Below are positions 22,521 through 35,199 of a stretch of DNA of 64,000 bases, piece by piece. The notes beneath the pieces were generated by a model. The model ran no database searches. It had not been told where the DNA came from and saw only the letters and a program-made list of their open reading frames with translations. Position 1 is the first letter of the stretch. Each line of letters opens with the position of its first letter. This DNA comes from Tetrahymena elliotti 4EA (lineage: Eukaryota; Ciliophora; Oligohymenophorea; Hymenostomatida; Tetrahymenidae): assembly GCA_000231825.2 (NCBI GenBank), contig JH720323.1, positions 523,825 to 587,824 on the forward strand, given 5' to 3'. A program made the translations under genes and the position numbers.

Positions 22521-25500
22521 TCAAGAATAAAAAAAGTTTTAGTTATTAATATTGCTATTGTTACCGTTAATATTGTTGTTGGTGTTGTTATTAGTGTTAT
22601 TATTGTTATTATTATTACTACTACTATTTTTAATTAGTTTATATATGGCATTTACATGTGACAGTCCTCCTTTGTTTAGGCAACGTAGAATATATTCACG
22701 AGAGTACCCGAATCCTTCTATATACCCAATAATTTTTTCATCAAACTAATCACTAGAACCAGAGCCAGTTTAGCTATCGAAATTCTAATAACTTTCCTAC
22801 TACTATTATTACTTTTAATAAAGCTATTTATTCTCAATGCCTTCTGGAATTTAATATCCTCTCATCCAGGGAGAATTTACTATTCCTTCAAGGTTTATTC
22901 TATCTCTTACTTTTAATTTAAGTATTTTTTAAAGAAGATCCTGTGCCTCTTATGAGACATTCGTATCTCTCATTTCATCAAGTGGTAGTACTCCATTTAA
23001 TATATTTCGGTGTAATTCTGTCAGGTTATTTCCCTTAAATGGTACTTTACCAAATAAGAGAATGTAAATCAGAACACCCAAACTCCATAAATCACTTCCA
23101 AATCCTTCATAGCCCTTGTTTGCTATAATTTCTGGAGCAAGAAAGGCTGGAGTACCACACTATTCCATCATTTTTTAATCTTTTTAGATAATTCTTGATA
23201 TTCCAAAATCAATAATTTTTAAGTTTAATTGTGGATCTACAAGTATATTATCTAGCTTAATATCTCTATGAAGAACCATATTTCCATGAATGTATCTCAA
23301 CCCACTGATGATTTAGGTTAGCATAAAGCGAACCTATTCCTCAGTATAAGGCTCTCCATTACGCTCTTTCATCATTTTCATTAAATCTTATCCTCTAAAA
23401 TATTCTGTAACTATAAATATGAGCTTTCTATTTTCAAAGACTTCAAGCAGTTTAAGTACATGCTTATGATTATTGAGCTTCTTTAGAATCTACACTTCTT
23501 ATAAAACACGCTTTTTAGCACTTTCACTCCTCAATATAGACTTATCTATTAACTTTATTGCAACAAATTTACCAGTAAGCAATTATACTGCCAAGCAAAC
23601 TTTTGCAAAAGCTCCCTTTCCTATAACATGTAGAACTTTATAATACTCCTAGCTTGTAGATAAGGCTTTATTCTTAACTTTGAAAGTTGAAGTTATTTTT
23701 CTTATAAGTTTTTGTCTTTCTTTTTTAAGTTCTTCTATATTTAAGTTTACACCAAACACCTGTTCTAAATTACTTTCAAAGTTATACTATGACTATGCAG
23801 CATTTTATCTTTATTAATCATAGTTATTTCCATGGCTCTTTTTTGAATTTAAGAAGAATTTTTATTTTTTAGAAATAATATATTATAATTAAAGTTACTT
23901 GATGAGCTGCTTAGTTTATCTACGATTATCCTTAATCGTGAGAGGAATGTTAGTGAATATTACTGGCTTAAAGTGGGATAGCTTTACTGCTGTTATTACT
24001 TTCATCAGTTTGACTATGAACTTCTAATTCATCCTCTTCATCTTCAAAGCCTTCAATATGATTATCTTCATCAAAATCTTCATCTTCTTCAATTTCTTCC
24101 TCTCTCTATAAATCTTCTGCTTCTTAGGCTTTATCTATTAGAAATATTGTTCATTTAAATAAGTGAAATAAAAAAATTACCAAAACTTGCATGCTGAGAA
24201 TAGTTATTTTCAGAGAATCTATTTTTGTTTATATGAGAAATTGATGGGGTATTTATGATTTGTGATTTCTTAATTTCACTTTTAGTAGAATTCTTACTAT
24301 TAGCTTGAGATGATAGCTAAGGTGAGAATGTCTATTTATCTTGCTTTAAGCTGTTAATTTATGGAGATATTTTCATTTTTTATTACATGCTGCTAGTATC
24401 AACATGAGCAGAGCCCCTATTAGATTTTTTATTATTTACATGTTGTTGCTATTGCTTTTAAAATGCATTTGAAGAAGTATTTGGTTTGCTGAGGTGGTTG
24501 TTTGATGTGCTTTAAAATTTATACTTATTTGAATTGTTAAGTAACTTAGCATCTGAATCAATATTTTTGCCTAGAATATTTATACAATCAGATTTATTTT
24601 AGCTTTTATGAGTTAGCTTGTTATTTTGATTTCTGGAAGAACTAATTTCTTAAGAATCATTAAAACCTTCTAATATAAAATTACTAGAAGCTTTTTTTTT
24701 ATTATCATTATTTTATTAGATATTAGTAGAAAGTTTTATGCTTTTTTTAATACCTCCTTAAGCCTCACCATTATTGATGCTGGAATTTAAGTTTTAACTT
24801 CCATTTAAGTTCCAATTACTTTATGAATTATTCATAGACCTCATGACAGAAAATGACCCATATTTAGAATTAAATTTTGAATTATTTTAAAAGGATGTGT
24901 TTTCCCATGGCTTATCAGTGTATCTAAAACTAAATCTTTTTGAAGCAGATTATGTAGGTTTTGAAGGAGTTAGTGTATTGTTATTATTGTTTAAATTGAT
25001 TTGTTTAGTATTATTGCTGTTAGGATAATTTGCTGTAATATCACTACTTTTATTATTATGAGAAAGTATGTTACGATTTTAGTTGCTAACACTTCTTTAA
25101 AGGACACGTTATTATGATAATATTTCTAACATATTCATATTGGTATTATTCTACCAATTACCTTTTCTTGAATTTCTTCTTTTCACAGGGTCTTCTTCAT
25201 CTAATTAAGATTATGAATTTTCACCTTACTTATTATTTGCATTTTCATTTGTCTAACCATCATTTGAATTATTCATATAATTGCAAAGATCTATTATTAG
25301 CTTTTTTGTATATTTTTCATTAAATTTATCAACAACTGTAAATCTTTTTGTTTGATCTTTTTTTTCCTTGCTCTTACTTCCTTAGCTACCAGTGCTATTT
25401 TATCTTTTTATACCTCCTGTAACTCCTTTTTATTGAACCTCACTTTGCTATTGCAAATATTATTATTTTTGTTAGTCATTAATTGGAAGAGCTTTTCCAT

Positions 25501-27927
25501 AATTTTATGAATATATTAACTATTACTGAGAATTTTCTACAGGTCCAACGTTCATAGATGAGTTTATATTTAATTAAGAAGCAGCTAAACCACCTAAAAC
25601 ACTGCTACCTTTTACACTTTAAGCTAATTCTGTGTTTGTTGAACTCTCACTATTTATTGTAGATGGTCTTCTTTCCTTTAATTAATTTCTCCTAATTTAA
25701 GATGCTACCTTATAGTAACTACTTTAAGAGACTTATTATTGCTGCTATGGAGTGGATTAATTTTATGAAGTGGCATAGTTAGCTGAAAGCTTTGATTATG
25801 CTGAAGAGCCTAAGGGAATGTTATAAAAGTTATTTTAATAATTAGAATGCAAATGTTTATCTCTATTTTCAGGTGATTAGCTCTCCTTGCAAGGCAACTT
25901 TTTGAGAGCAGTAGTAGATGTAGTTGCTGGATTAGATAAGTAGTTTGGTGATAAAAAATTTTGATAAGATTAACCTGTATTTGTAGATAAATTTATATTT
26001 GATTAAAAGTTATTTTATTGATATCCTAGTTTATTAACTTAAGGGGAAGTTTATCCATAATTTTTTGAAGATTTTAGATGATTGGGACTCTATGATCTAT
26101 TTTTTTAAAGTACTATACTCTGAACTAATTATTGTTAAGATGGAAGTAACTATCCTTAATTTTAATTATTCCCCACAATTGTATAGGGATTTGAGGAGGA
26201 TGAATTTACATTAAGGCTTTTTTAATTCTATGAGTGTCTGTTTGAGCTGATTTTATTTAAATCAGATTAATTTGAATGTGTTTAACCAAATCCATTCCCT
26301 GTTTTTGTAAATGCAATTCCTAATCTACCAGGAGACTAAGCTGATTAAATAAAATTTTTAGATTAAAAGTCATTTTACAAATTTAATTAATTATGATTTT
26401 TTGTTTCAATTTTAGATGTAGTGTATTGAGTAGAATTAGATTATTTATTTGGAGTATTATTTGCTGTTATTGAATTTTGTTTGTTTGCATAGCTAGGGTC
26501 TTACTTGTGTGATACTGATGAGGGGGCTGGAGAAAAAGGTTATGGATAATTAAGATTGGTTTATGTATTATTTTCATTATTTTACTTCAAATTTTACAAT
26601 ATATTTGAATCATTATAATTCAAATTTTGATTGGTTGTTGTTTTTACCTGGCTAGTTTACTGCGAATTTAGAGTTAAATCATAGAAATTAAAATAGTTAA
26701 TGTTAGTGATATTAGACATATCTTATGGAGTTATCATTGACAAATTCTCATTAGATGGTATTATTTATGGTCCTTAAGACTACCCTAAAATGGTGTTACT
26801 AGCTAAATTAGAATAACTGTTATCTAAACTTATCAAGCCCAATCCTTGACCTTACCCTAAAACCTATGTTTTAGTGTCTATTATAGTTTAATTATTACTA
26901 CTGGCTCCCTAGTTGCTCGAAAAGGCTTACGATTGAACATTAAAAAGTTAATTTTAGTACTATTGACTTCCTTAGATATTAGCGCTGTTAGAAGAGTTTA
27001 TTTTAGATGCATTTGCATTACTAGCTCCTGCCATGCTTACTTCTATTGAAGCTCTTTAATTAGTCTAAGCTTGAAATTGGCCTTAATTTGAAAAAAAAGA
27101 ACTATTCCCTTGTTGGGCTGATTACCCAATAGTTGAGTTAGAACTGCTAGGACTTTTTGCAAAATTTACTGAATTAACTGATCCTGCTTAAATATTACTT
27201 CCTTAAACATTTTAGCTGTTACTACTGAAATTAGCATAGTTCTGTTATACTAGTGGATTTTATGAATATGAAGCCTCTTTCTGAGCTTAATTCAATTCCC
27301 CTTAGATATTTGAACTAATATACTATGGTTATTGATTTTAAACACTTTCATACTTTGTATTACTTTCCCCTTATTTCTACTAAATCAAAGAAGCTATTTA
27401 ACTATCTTTGACACTTTGAAAAGAATATTATGCATTTATAGAAGGATATTGTACAGTACTTTAGCTACTTTAAGAATTAGTCCCTAAAACTATATTATTT
27501 GCTTTATTAGCGTAGGGTGTTTTTTAATCATTTTATCCTAATGATATCTGAACTGCCGAATTAGTTTAGAGATTAAATGAAAGTATTGAATTTGGGTTTA
27601 TAGCAGATTATATTTCACTTTAATATGCTCCTTTTTAAGGTGACTATAAATTTTTTTTAAACTAATATTAAGGGAATAGTTAAGAAGTCTACTTAATTGA
27701 CTAAGTATCTGGTCTATTTTATAAATAAAATTGTCATATAATTTTGCAAGTTATTGAATTCTAATGCATTTCTTAATGGAAATTATCAAACTAATTTAAA
27801 CCAAAATTTAAAGTAATTATTTGATTTTTATATTAATCTAGTTAGTCTTAGGTCAATTTTTGACATATTAAAAAAACCAAAAATAACTTTACACATTTTT
27901 AGATGCCTCTGGCTATATCTAATTCAT
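22521..27927 (-). CDS. Ser/Thr kinase, CAMK/AMPK-related, with UBA-like domain and giant N/S/Q-rich N-terminus
   Basis: Exons on the minus strand: 27895-27927, 24181-27643, 23899-24134, 22521-23837 (introns 251, 46, 61 bp), 1682 residues, total length divisible by three. The first 1100 residues are Asn/Ser/Gln/Thr-rich and probably disordered. An acidic stretch (EEIEEDEDFDEDN) precedes the kinase. The kinase domain starts near residue 1308: glycine loop IGKGAFAKV, VAIK lysine, HRDIKLDN catalytic loop, DFGIS, GTPAFLAPE, DLWSLGVLIY. After it, DEKIIGYIEGFGYSREYI with LNKGGLSHVNAIYKLI resembles the UBA-like domain of AMPK-related kinases. The tail is polyAsn and stops at TGA 22521-22523. It should phosphorylate Ser/Thr with ATP; the pathway is unknown. 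The tiny first exon (11 codons) is the least certain part. Confidence 0.9.
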
Positions 27928-28990
27928 ATTTTAAATGAAGGATAAGAGTTTTGCAACAACAACCTATTTTAAATTCCCTAAATTGGTATTGTACTTTGCT
28001 ATTATAAAAGTAAATACTCCTAGAAATGCTGCTTGTTTGCTTGCTTGTTTAGATTTTATTTACAAGTAAATAGTATAATATATAGTATTTGCTTTTCTCT
28101 TAACTCTTTTTTCTGAATTAAACTATTTATTACCTTAGTAGTGTTTATATTTATCAAAAATTTTTAATATTTGCTTACCTCTCCCTTTATTATACATTAA
28201 TTATTTATTTATAATCAATCTAAAAAATAATACAGTGTAAAAGAGTTTGATAATTTTATTTAACATTTTTTTATTCTTGTCAATCTATCAATTATTTATT
28301 TGATAAGTTAGTTGTAATACATAGTCATATTATTATATTACCTTCTTATTTTTTTACAAAGCATAATAGTAGGTAGGTAGATATATAATTAAATTAAATA
28401 TATTTCAAAAAAAATATAGAAACAAATAATCTTTTATCTATAATTGAAGCATCCCGATTCCAAATTTTATTCAATTCAGTTCTAAATAATTTTAACTAAT
28501 TCACCAAAACCTTTTATAGGACTATTATATAACCTTACTAAGCAGTAAGGTACTGTTATTTTATCAATATTCCCAGGCTTTGTTCTTTAAAGATAGAAAA
28601 ATATTGAAGTATTTAAATGCACTATTTTAAAAATTTACTAAAAAAAATTGTAATAATTTAATTATTCAAAATCAAAATATCCCTTTATTATTTTCGAAGC
28701 AAATGTTACAATATTAAAAATAGATAAAATATTTATTTAATAACATAATTAAATTACAAAAATACTATAATATTATCATTGATCATGTGACAAGCAAATA
28801 ACTAAATTTGTGATTAGAATTGAATTTCTTAAAAACTATAAATTAGGATTGTCTGATAATCAATAAAGTAAATTTTTAAGCTTTATTATAATTTCTTAAA
28901 AAACAAGCCACTTATAATTATTAAATAGAGGAGATTTTTAAATAAACAAATTGAAACATAATTAGAGTAGGACCTTTCTGTACTCATTTT
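27928..28990. other. Divergent intergenic region
   Basis: One kilobase between the kinase (minus) and the next plus-strand gene. AT-rich, includes a GCTTGTTTGCTTGCTTG motif near 28030-28050 in the likely kinase 5' leader. No gene seen. Confidence 0.5.
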
Positions 28991-31600
28991 ATGAGGAAAG
29001 AAAATTAGTCATATATTGGTTAGCTTTTTTCAGAAGATTAAATTTCAAATTAGTAAGTTGAGATCCAGTAGGATGATGGATATTTTACTAAAACTGCTAT
29101 ATAATGGAAAATTTGTAGGGACTACCAATCTAAGATAAAAATAAATATCATTTTTAAGGTCATTTAGATTGATATGAGGCAATTTTAGAACAATGAGTTT
29201 GAAACAAACCAAAATTGTGCTTGCAGTCCTATGGTCTAAATGTTTCTAGAGGAAATTAATGTTTTTAAATCTAAACTATTAAGCAAAGAAAATAACTTTA
29301 TAGATTCTGTTAAGGTTCTTATTAAAAATTAAGAAAATGAAAAATTGGATACACATATTCCATGTATAAATGAGTTTTTAGCAAGCTTTGAGAAACTCTT
29401 TTCTTCTTTTACAAACTTAAAATTTACTATAGATGCCGACTTCTTGTGGAATAATATCAACTTTTAATCGATCATTGAACAGGTCAAATATTTTGAGATA
29501 AATGATATATACTCCTACTTTCCTCTCTCCAACTTAAAATACCCTTCTCTTAAAAGAATCTTTATCAATCCTAGCCTACTCTAAAATAATATTAATTAAC
29601 ATTCTCTTAATCTAAATAAAAGTGAAACAATCTCTTTACAAGAAATAGAAGAAAATTTTTAATTGTTTCTATCTTCACTGGATATAAAATAAATTGAATT
29701 TATTTAAATTGATGGAAGCTTATACCCTGAGCTAATCAAAATATGGCTTAAAAACCTATTTAAAATAAAAGAAGCTTGTATTAAAAGAATGGAATTTCAT
29801 TTGAATGTAGATTCTCAATAATTTCATACGATCTTCAGTTTGAGTAATATATGTCAAATTTATCCATCTTGCTAAATATCTATTAACTATATTATAGATT
29901 TTTCTCCTCTCTTGAATTGTAAAAAAAGGATATATGAGTCATCTGATAGGATAAATAAGGATGAATAACAAACTAATTAACAAGAAAAAACAAATGAAGC
30001 AAATTCTATCTAATAATTTAAATAAGATTATCCTTTTGTATTTAAAGAAATATTTAAGAGTTTTGAGAATAATAACATATAATTAGTCTTTAAAAACTTA
30101 AAAAGCTTAGAATAGCTTGAAGTATTTGATAAAATAAAAAATACTTATGAAAATACTTTAAATAGTGATGATTTCATTTATCAAATGAATAAAAATAAAA
30201 CTGATGATAATAGCAAAATATTTACATAATTAACTTGTTTAGTGTATACAAAAGTTCACAACATGAACCCATTTAATGATTCCAATCATTAATCTTCAAC
30301 CAATGGTAAAATCTAATCATTAGAATAAAAATGTGGAGATTAAAAAAACTAATTTATGATGAATATTAATAAACCATTTTTAATGATGTTCCCATAAACT
30401 TGGGTAAAACCTGGCATGACTGATTTTGTGGTTAGCAGGTCTTTTGATTCAGAAAAATTGAAAGAAAAATAAAATATCTTTGATTCAGAAAATTATTTGA
30501 AACACAAGAATTAAAAAGATTAATCAGATAAAAATGAAAAAAAGCTTAAATCTGTTCAGTTAAATAACGAAAAAAGTGTAAAATGTGAAACTGCCACTTA
30601 GCAACTTTATTAGTAAAAAGAATAATCATACTAAGCAAGTTATTCATTCCCTTTTTAACCCATGTCTTTATTTAAATCAAAGCAGGGCTTTAGTAAAGAA
30701 TAAAATGATAATAATCAGGATAAGTAGAATTAAAAGCAAATTAAATAATTTGTCCAATAATAAAGTGATTAAAGTAATCAAACTCTATCAAAATATTTTT
30801 TACCTTATTAAACCAATGAAATTACAGCATTAGAGCTAATTTTAGAAAATACTGTTTTTGGTAGTAATTATAAAGATCTATTTGATTTTATTTCCAAATG
30901 TGTTCATTTAAAAAAATTTACTCTTCTTAATTTTTGTATGTAAGATAACTTTGGTTCTCAATAAAACATATCATAATAAATGAACTAAAAACAAAAAACA
31001 GACACGCAATAGGCTATGCATGTATACTCTTCAGTTTTTTCTATTCAACCTCGAAAAACAGTAGAAAAAGTGATGTCAGAATTTGTTTAATCTCTTAGAA
31101 AGACCACACTTATAACTTTCAAATTTTCTACTAACTCATTCTTTAGTGAGCAAGTAGCTCTTAGACTTCTGTAGACTTAAGAAAATCTGGTTCATTTCTA
31201 CCTTAAAGATTTTAGTTCAAATGTCTCTATTTCTTCACTTTAAAACATTCAAAGTCATATAATTTCTAGCTAAGAAGTTTATGAAGAAAGATAATTGGTC
31301 TCAAACTAAATATTTGCTTCTTTCTACTAAACTATAAATCTAAACAAATATCTGATGTCTTATTATTTTAAAAATGGCGATGCCAATTCTGCTACATCAA
31401 ACAAAGGATTTTAGCAAATTTTAAACTTTTATTTTACTTTAAAAAAGATTCTGTTATACTAAATTTATGCATCTAAACAACTACTTCATTCAGAAATAAT
31501 TAAAAGAAAGGAAATATTTAATCATCTAATAACCAAATTCTATTTAAACTTTTAATCTCAATTAAACTAAAAAATCTTATAAATTAATAGTTCTTTTTGA
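28991..31600 (+). CDS. Hypothetical protein, 869 residues, Leu/Ile/Asn/Gln-rich
   Basis: Uninterrupted TGA-free frame from ATG 28991 to TGA 31598-31600. It begins MRKENQSYIGQLFSEDQ. Residues 80-330 and 680-869 contain spaced L-x-x-L/F-x-I patterns (LSSLDIKQIEFIQIDGS, CVHLKKFTLLNF, LVHFYLKDFSSNVS) reminiscent of degenerate leucine-rich repeats, as in ciliate LRR proteins. The middle (about residues 430-650) is Lys/Gln/Ser/Asn-rich and low complexity. No catalytic motif, signal peptide or membrane span is evident. It sits next to a clear LRR gene on the same strand, so a distant relationship is possible but not shown. Confidence 0.75.
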
Positions 31601-32831
31601 ACTAAACTAAATTAATATATTTTCATAAATCATATATGATTTTGAAATTTTACATAAAATTTTAAGTTTTGGTATTTATTCTACACATTTAAATATAAAA
31701 ATATACTTAATAGTTCAAAGATATATTGTTTTTCCAAAACATTTTCTTTAAAAATTAACTATTTCATTAATTTTCGTTTTAAAATAAGATTGAGTAAAAT
31801 TAAATTCCTATCTTTTAAAGCAGAAATGCAATTATGAAAAACTAATAGAAAAATTATTTATTAATGAAATTCTATCTAAATACTTAACTTTTTGAACTAG
31901 AATTAATTTTTATTAGTACTTTTGTATTTATTCTTTTATTAAATAAAATTAAATTATTTTTTTTTTCATAAAATTTAACTATTTAGCAAATTATCAACTT
32001 TTATTTTACTTTTAAAAGGAAAAATGCATTTGAAGATAATGAATTTAAAGGAAATATCAAATTAATTTTAAAAATATTCTATTAAAATGTTTAATTTTAA
32101 TTAAACTAAATTAATTTTTCAATTAATTGTTTGATATTTATTTGTTAATTTTTTATTAATTTTCAACTTAAAGTTCAATAAATTATTTTTTATCTTTAAT
32201 ATTTTTTCAATAAAACTCAACTATTTAAGCAAGTTATATAAAAGAAAAGAAATATCTCCTCTCTATTTAAACAATATCATAACATATTAATATTTTTTCA
32301 ATAAGTAAAACTTTTAATTTTACTTTTTTTCTTTTTTTTATTCATTTTTATTTAGACAATTTACTTTTAATTTTCAATTATTTAATCAAAATAAGTTCTT
32401 ATCTAGTTTTGCACAATTAAATAAAATAATATTAGTTTTTTGTTTCTAGCTTGTTGTAATTAAAAATTATTTTAATCTAATATGAAAAAATATAATTAAT
32501 ATACCTGCCTCAAGCAAAATTCAAAAATTTTGAGCCAGTTGAAACTACAAGATAATTTGGATTATTTTTTAAGCCTTATTTTATTCATGCGTGAAAGAAA
32601 ATAATCAGTTGATAGATCTATAATTTCCTAAAAAATAACTGGATCAAAAAATATTATTCTAACTATAGCAATAATCACATAATAAAAAAATACTATCTTT
32701 CAATTAATTCAGTGATTTTAAAACCTAAAATTTATAGACTATTTATTTTTTATATTAAATTGGTAAAGAAATTTATTCAGATAAAAAAAGCATAAAAAAT
32801 AAATAATAGAAAAGTTATAAAATCATTAAAA
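31601..32831. other. Intergenic with degenerate echoes of the upstream gene's 3' end
   Basis: No open gene. Segments near 31980-32010 (TTTAGCAAATTATCAACTTTTATTTTACTTTTAAA-like) and near 32240-32270 (AAAAGAAAAGAAATATCTCC) resemble parts of the preceding coding sequence at 31408-31445 and 31500-31520. This suggests old partial duplications, or only shared AT bias. Confidence 0.35.
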
Positions 32832-35199
32832 ATGAAATAGGTGGGTGGTAAATTTAGAACTGAGTAGAAGATAAAAAATAATTGCTTGGAATAAAAGAGC
32901 AGAGAAGGTGTTATACTTTGTTTTGCAAATGACCAAAAAACTGATGGTACTAAAGTATGTGATAATTGTATCTCTGATGTTAAGCAGATATAGATAAATA
33001 AAACAAAATTACAAATTTCAAGAACTCTTTAAAACCTCCTAGATCAAGAAGTTATAAGGCTTTACGATATGTAATTTATATTTAAATTCACTGAGAAATA
33101 ATTAATTTTTATAAATTATAATTAGAGATGGTGCTAAATATGAAAAACTTTATTCTGAGTTATGGTAAATCAATTTAAAAATATAGTTTATAAAATTTAT
33201 CAATCTAAGCTAGATTTGAATGATATATTAATATAATTTTTTAAAATAACTTAGCATATCTGAAGTCTGTTCTGTTAAAGCAAACTTGAAGTAAAAATAG
33301 AAATTAAATTATTTAGTTTCTTCAATTTTTTTCTTAAATAGGAGAGCCATATTTGAAGATTTTGAGCTTTTAATTTAGTAATTAATATGCTTGAAGGAAT
33401 TAGAAATTACAGAAGAGTAAATAAATATTTAAATTTAGTGTTTTTATTTTTAAAAATTTGCAAAATTAGTTAAGAAGAATAGCTTGATGCTGATGCTTTC
33501 CATACTTTATGCTAAATTCTTTAAAAGATCAATTTAGTTAGTAACATAGATCTTCCTATTTTGTAAGTTTTACATTTTTTAATAAATAAAAGATATTTTG
33601 GTTGATTAAATGAAATTTTAATTATGAATAGTGACTGAATAACTATTAATCTAAAATTCAGTTCTTTTTTATAAAATTCTTACTATTTTTTAAAAGCTAA
33701 AATTAGGATATTTAGAAAGTGTAGTTTGAAAGAATGATTGTTAATCATTTAGAAGAAATGCCTTTGACCAAATTCCATATTAATTTAAAGTAAGCATATT
33801 ATCTCAACTGCTACTGAAAATAATTTTAAACTTAAAATAGATCTAACAGGATATTAAGAGATCATAGTTTAATTTAGTTGTCCTCTGTCTTGTAAAGACA
33901 CATTTAAATTGAAGATTTTGCTATAAATTTAGAGTAAAGTTATTCTTTTTTATCAAATATGCTTATATTTTCTAATAAAAATTAATAGAAATAATACAAC
34001 TGTAGCTTAATAAGGTTTAACTGAAGTAGCTAATATCCTTAAAACTTAAAAAAAATTGATCTCAGTTGATATAAACTTTTTGTAAGTATATTCAAATAAA
34101 AATAGATATATTTATATAATATATTAATAAAAGAAACAATCTTAGCTTTTAGGATCAACAACTAATTGATTTATCAGAAGCTATTCATAAAAAAAATGAT
34201 ATCAAATTTTTAACACTCAACTTTCAGTAAATTTTTCTTCTAAAATTTTAATAAAAAATAATTAATTTTAAATAATTAGCAAAAATGATAATTTCTCTGA
34301 TAGTTCATTACAAAAGTTAGCTGACAGTCTTGCTGAATTCACTAAAATAGAAAAGCTTAAATTAGATTTCCAGTAATTAACAATGCATAAATATGAATTA
34401 ATTAATTTATTTTTGTTTATTTTAGTTATAACACCATATTTTCAGATAAAGCTTTTTACAGTTTGACTAGCTCAATGAATAGAATGAAAGGCCTTTAAGA
34501 TCTACACTTAAATTTTTGTAAAAATAATGTTTTAACTGATGAATCTTTAGCAAGTCTCTCAAGGGTTTTAATCACAAAATAAAAAATAATAAATCTCTAC
34601 TTAAATTTCAAGTAAAAATACAAAAATAAAATTAAAAGTCTAAATATTTTTTTTAAAAGTTATAATGAACAATTTATGTCACAATCTTTTACTGATCTTG
34701 GTGTTAGCATAGGATAGATGTCTGGTCTTAAATAGCTCAGTTTAGAATTCGAGTAAAATAATATTTGATTGTTTGTCTTAATTAATTCTACAATTTTAAT
34801 AAAAATAATTAAAGGAGAAGCAAACATTTTGATGACCAATCTATTGTTGACATGATTACAGGAATTAAAAGATAAATAAATTTGAAATAAATACAATTTA
34901 ACTTGAGGTAAAGCTATTATTTAATATAATTAATAATCAACTATTTAATAAATATTTAGATAAAATAATAATCTGTCTCAAGCTTCATTAAAAGAAATGG
35001 TACCTTGCTTCCTCGGCATGAAAAAGCTTAGAGATTTCACTCTTTACATAAAGTAAGAAAAGTTATACAAATGAATAATCTATATCAAATTATGTTTTAA
35101 TATAAAAGCAATGGGTATTATAAAGATGTTAAGGACTTTTTATCAAGATATCCATATGATGAATAAAAAGAAGACAGGGATGAAGAAGAATCATCTTGA
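32832..35199 (+). CDS. Leucine-rich-repeat protein built from 93-bp exons
   Basis: Fifteen predicted exons: 32832-33070, 33126-33164, 33255-33290, 33342-33416, 33470-33562, 33697-33789, 33841-33933, 33989-34081, 34134-34226, 34280-34372, 34426-34611, 34660-34752, 34815-34907, 34960-35052, 35109-35199; 500 residues. All introns are phase 2. Nine of the exons are exactly 93 bp and one is 186 bp, so each encodes one or two 31-residue leucine-rich repeats (for example KIEKLKLDFQ, KGLQDLHLNF, GLKQLSLEFE, each followed by N-x-x-F-S/T-D-x-x-L). The N-terminus has a Cys cluster (CLEQ...ILCF...VCDNC) that may bind zinc. The C-terminus is acidic (DEQKEDRDEEESS). LRR proteins mostly mediate protein binding; the partner is unknown. 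Confidence 0.85.

Noticed and set aside
34660..34896. Minus-strand frame of 78 codons
   Set aside because: Antisense to LRR exons 12-13, which fit the 93-bp repeat pattern exactly.
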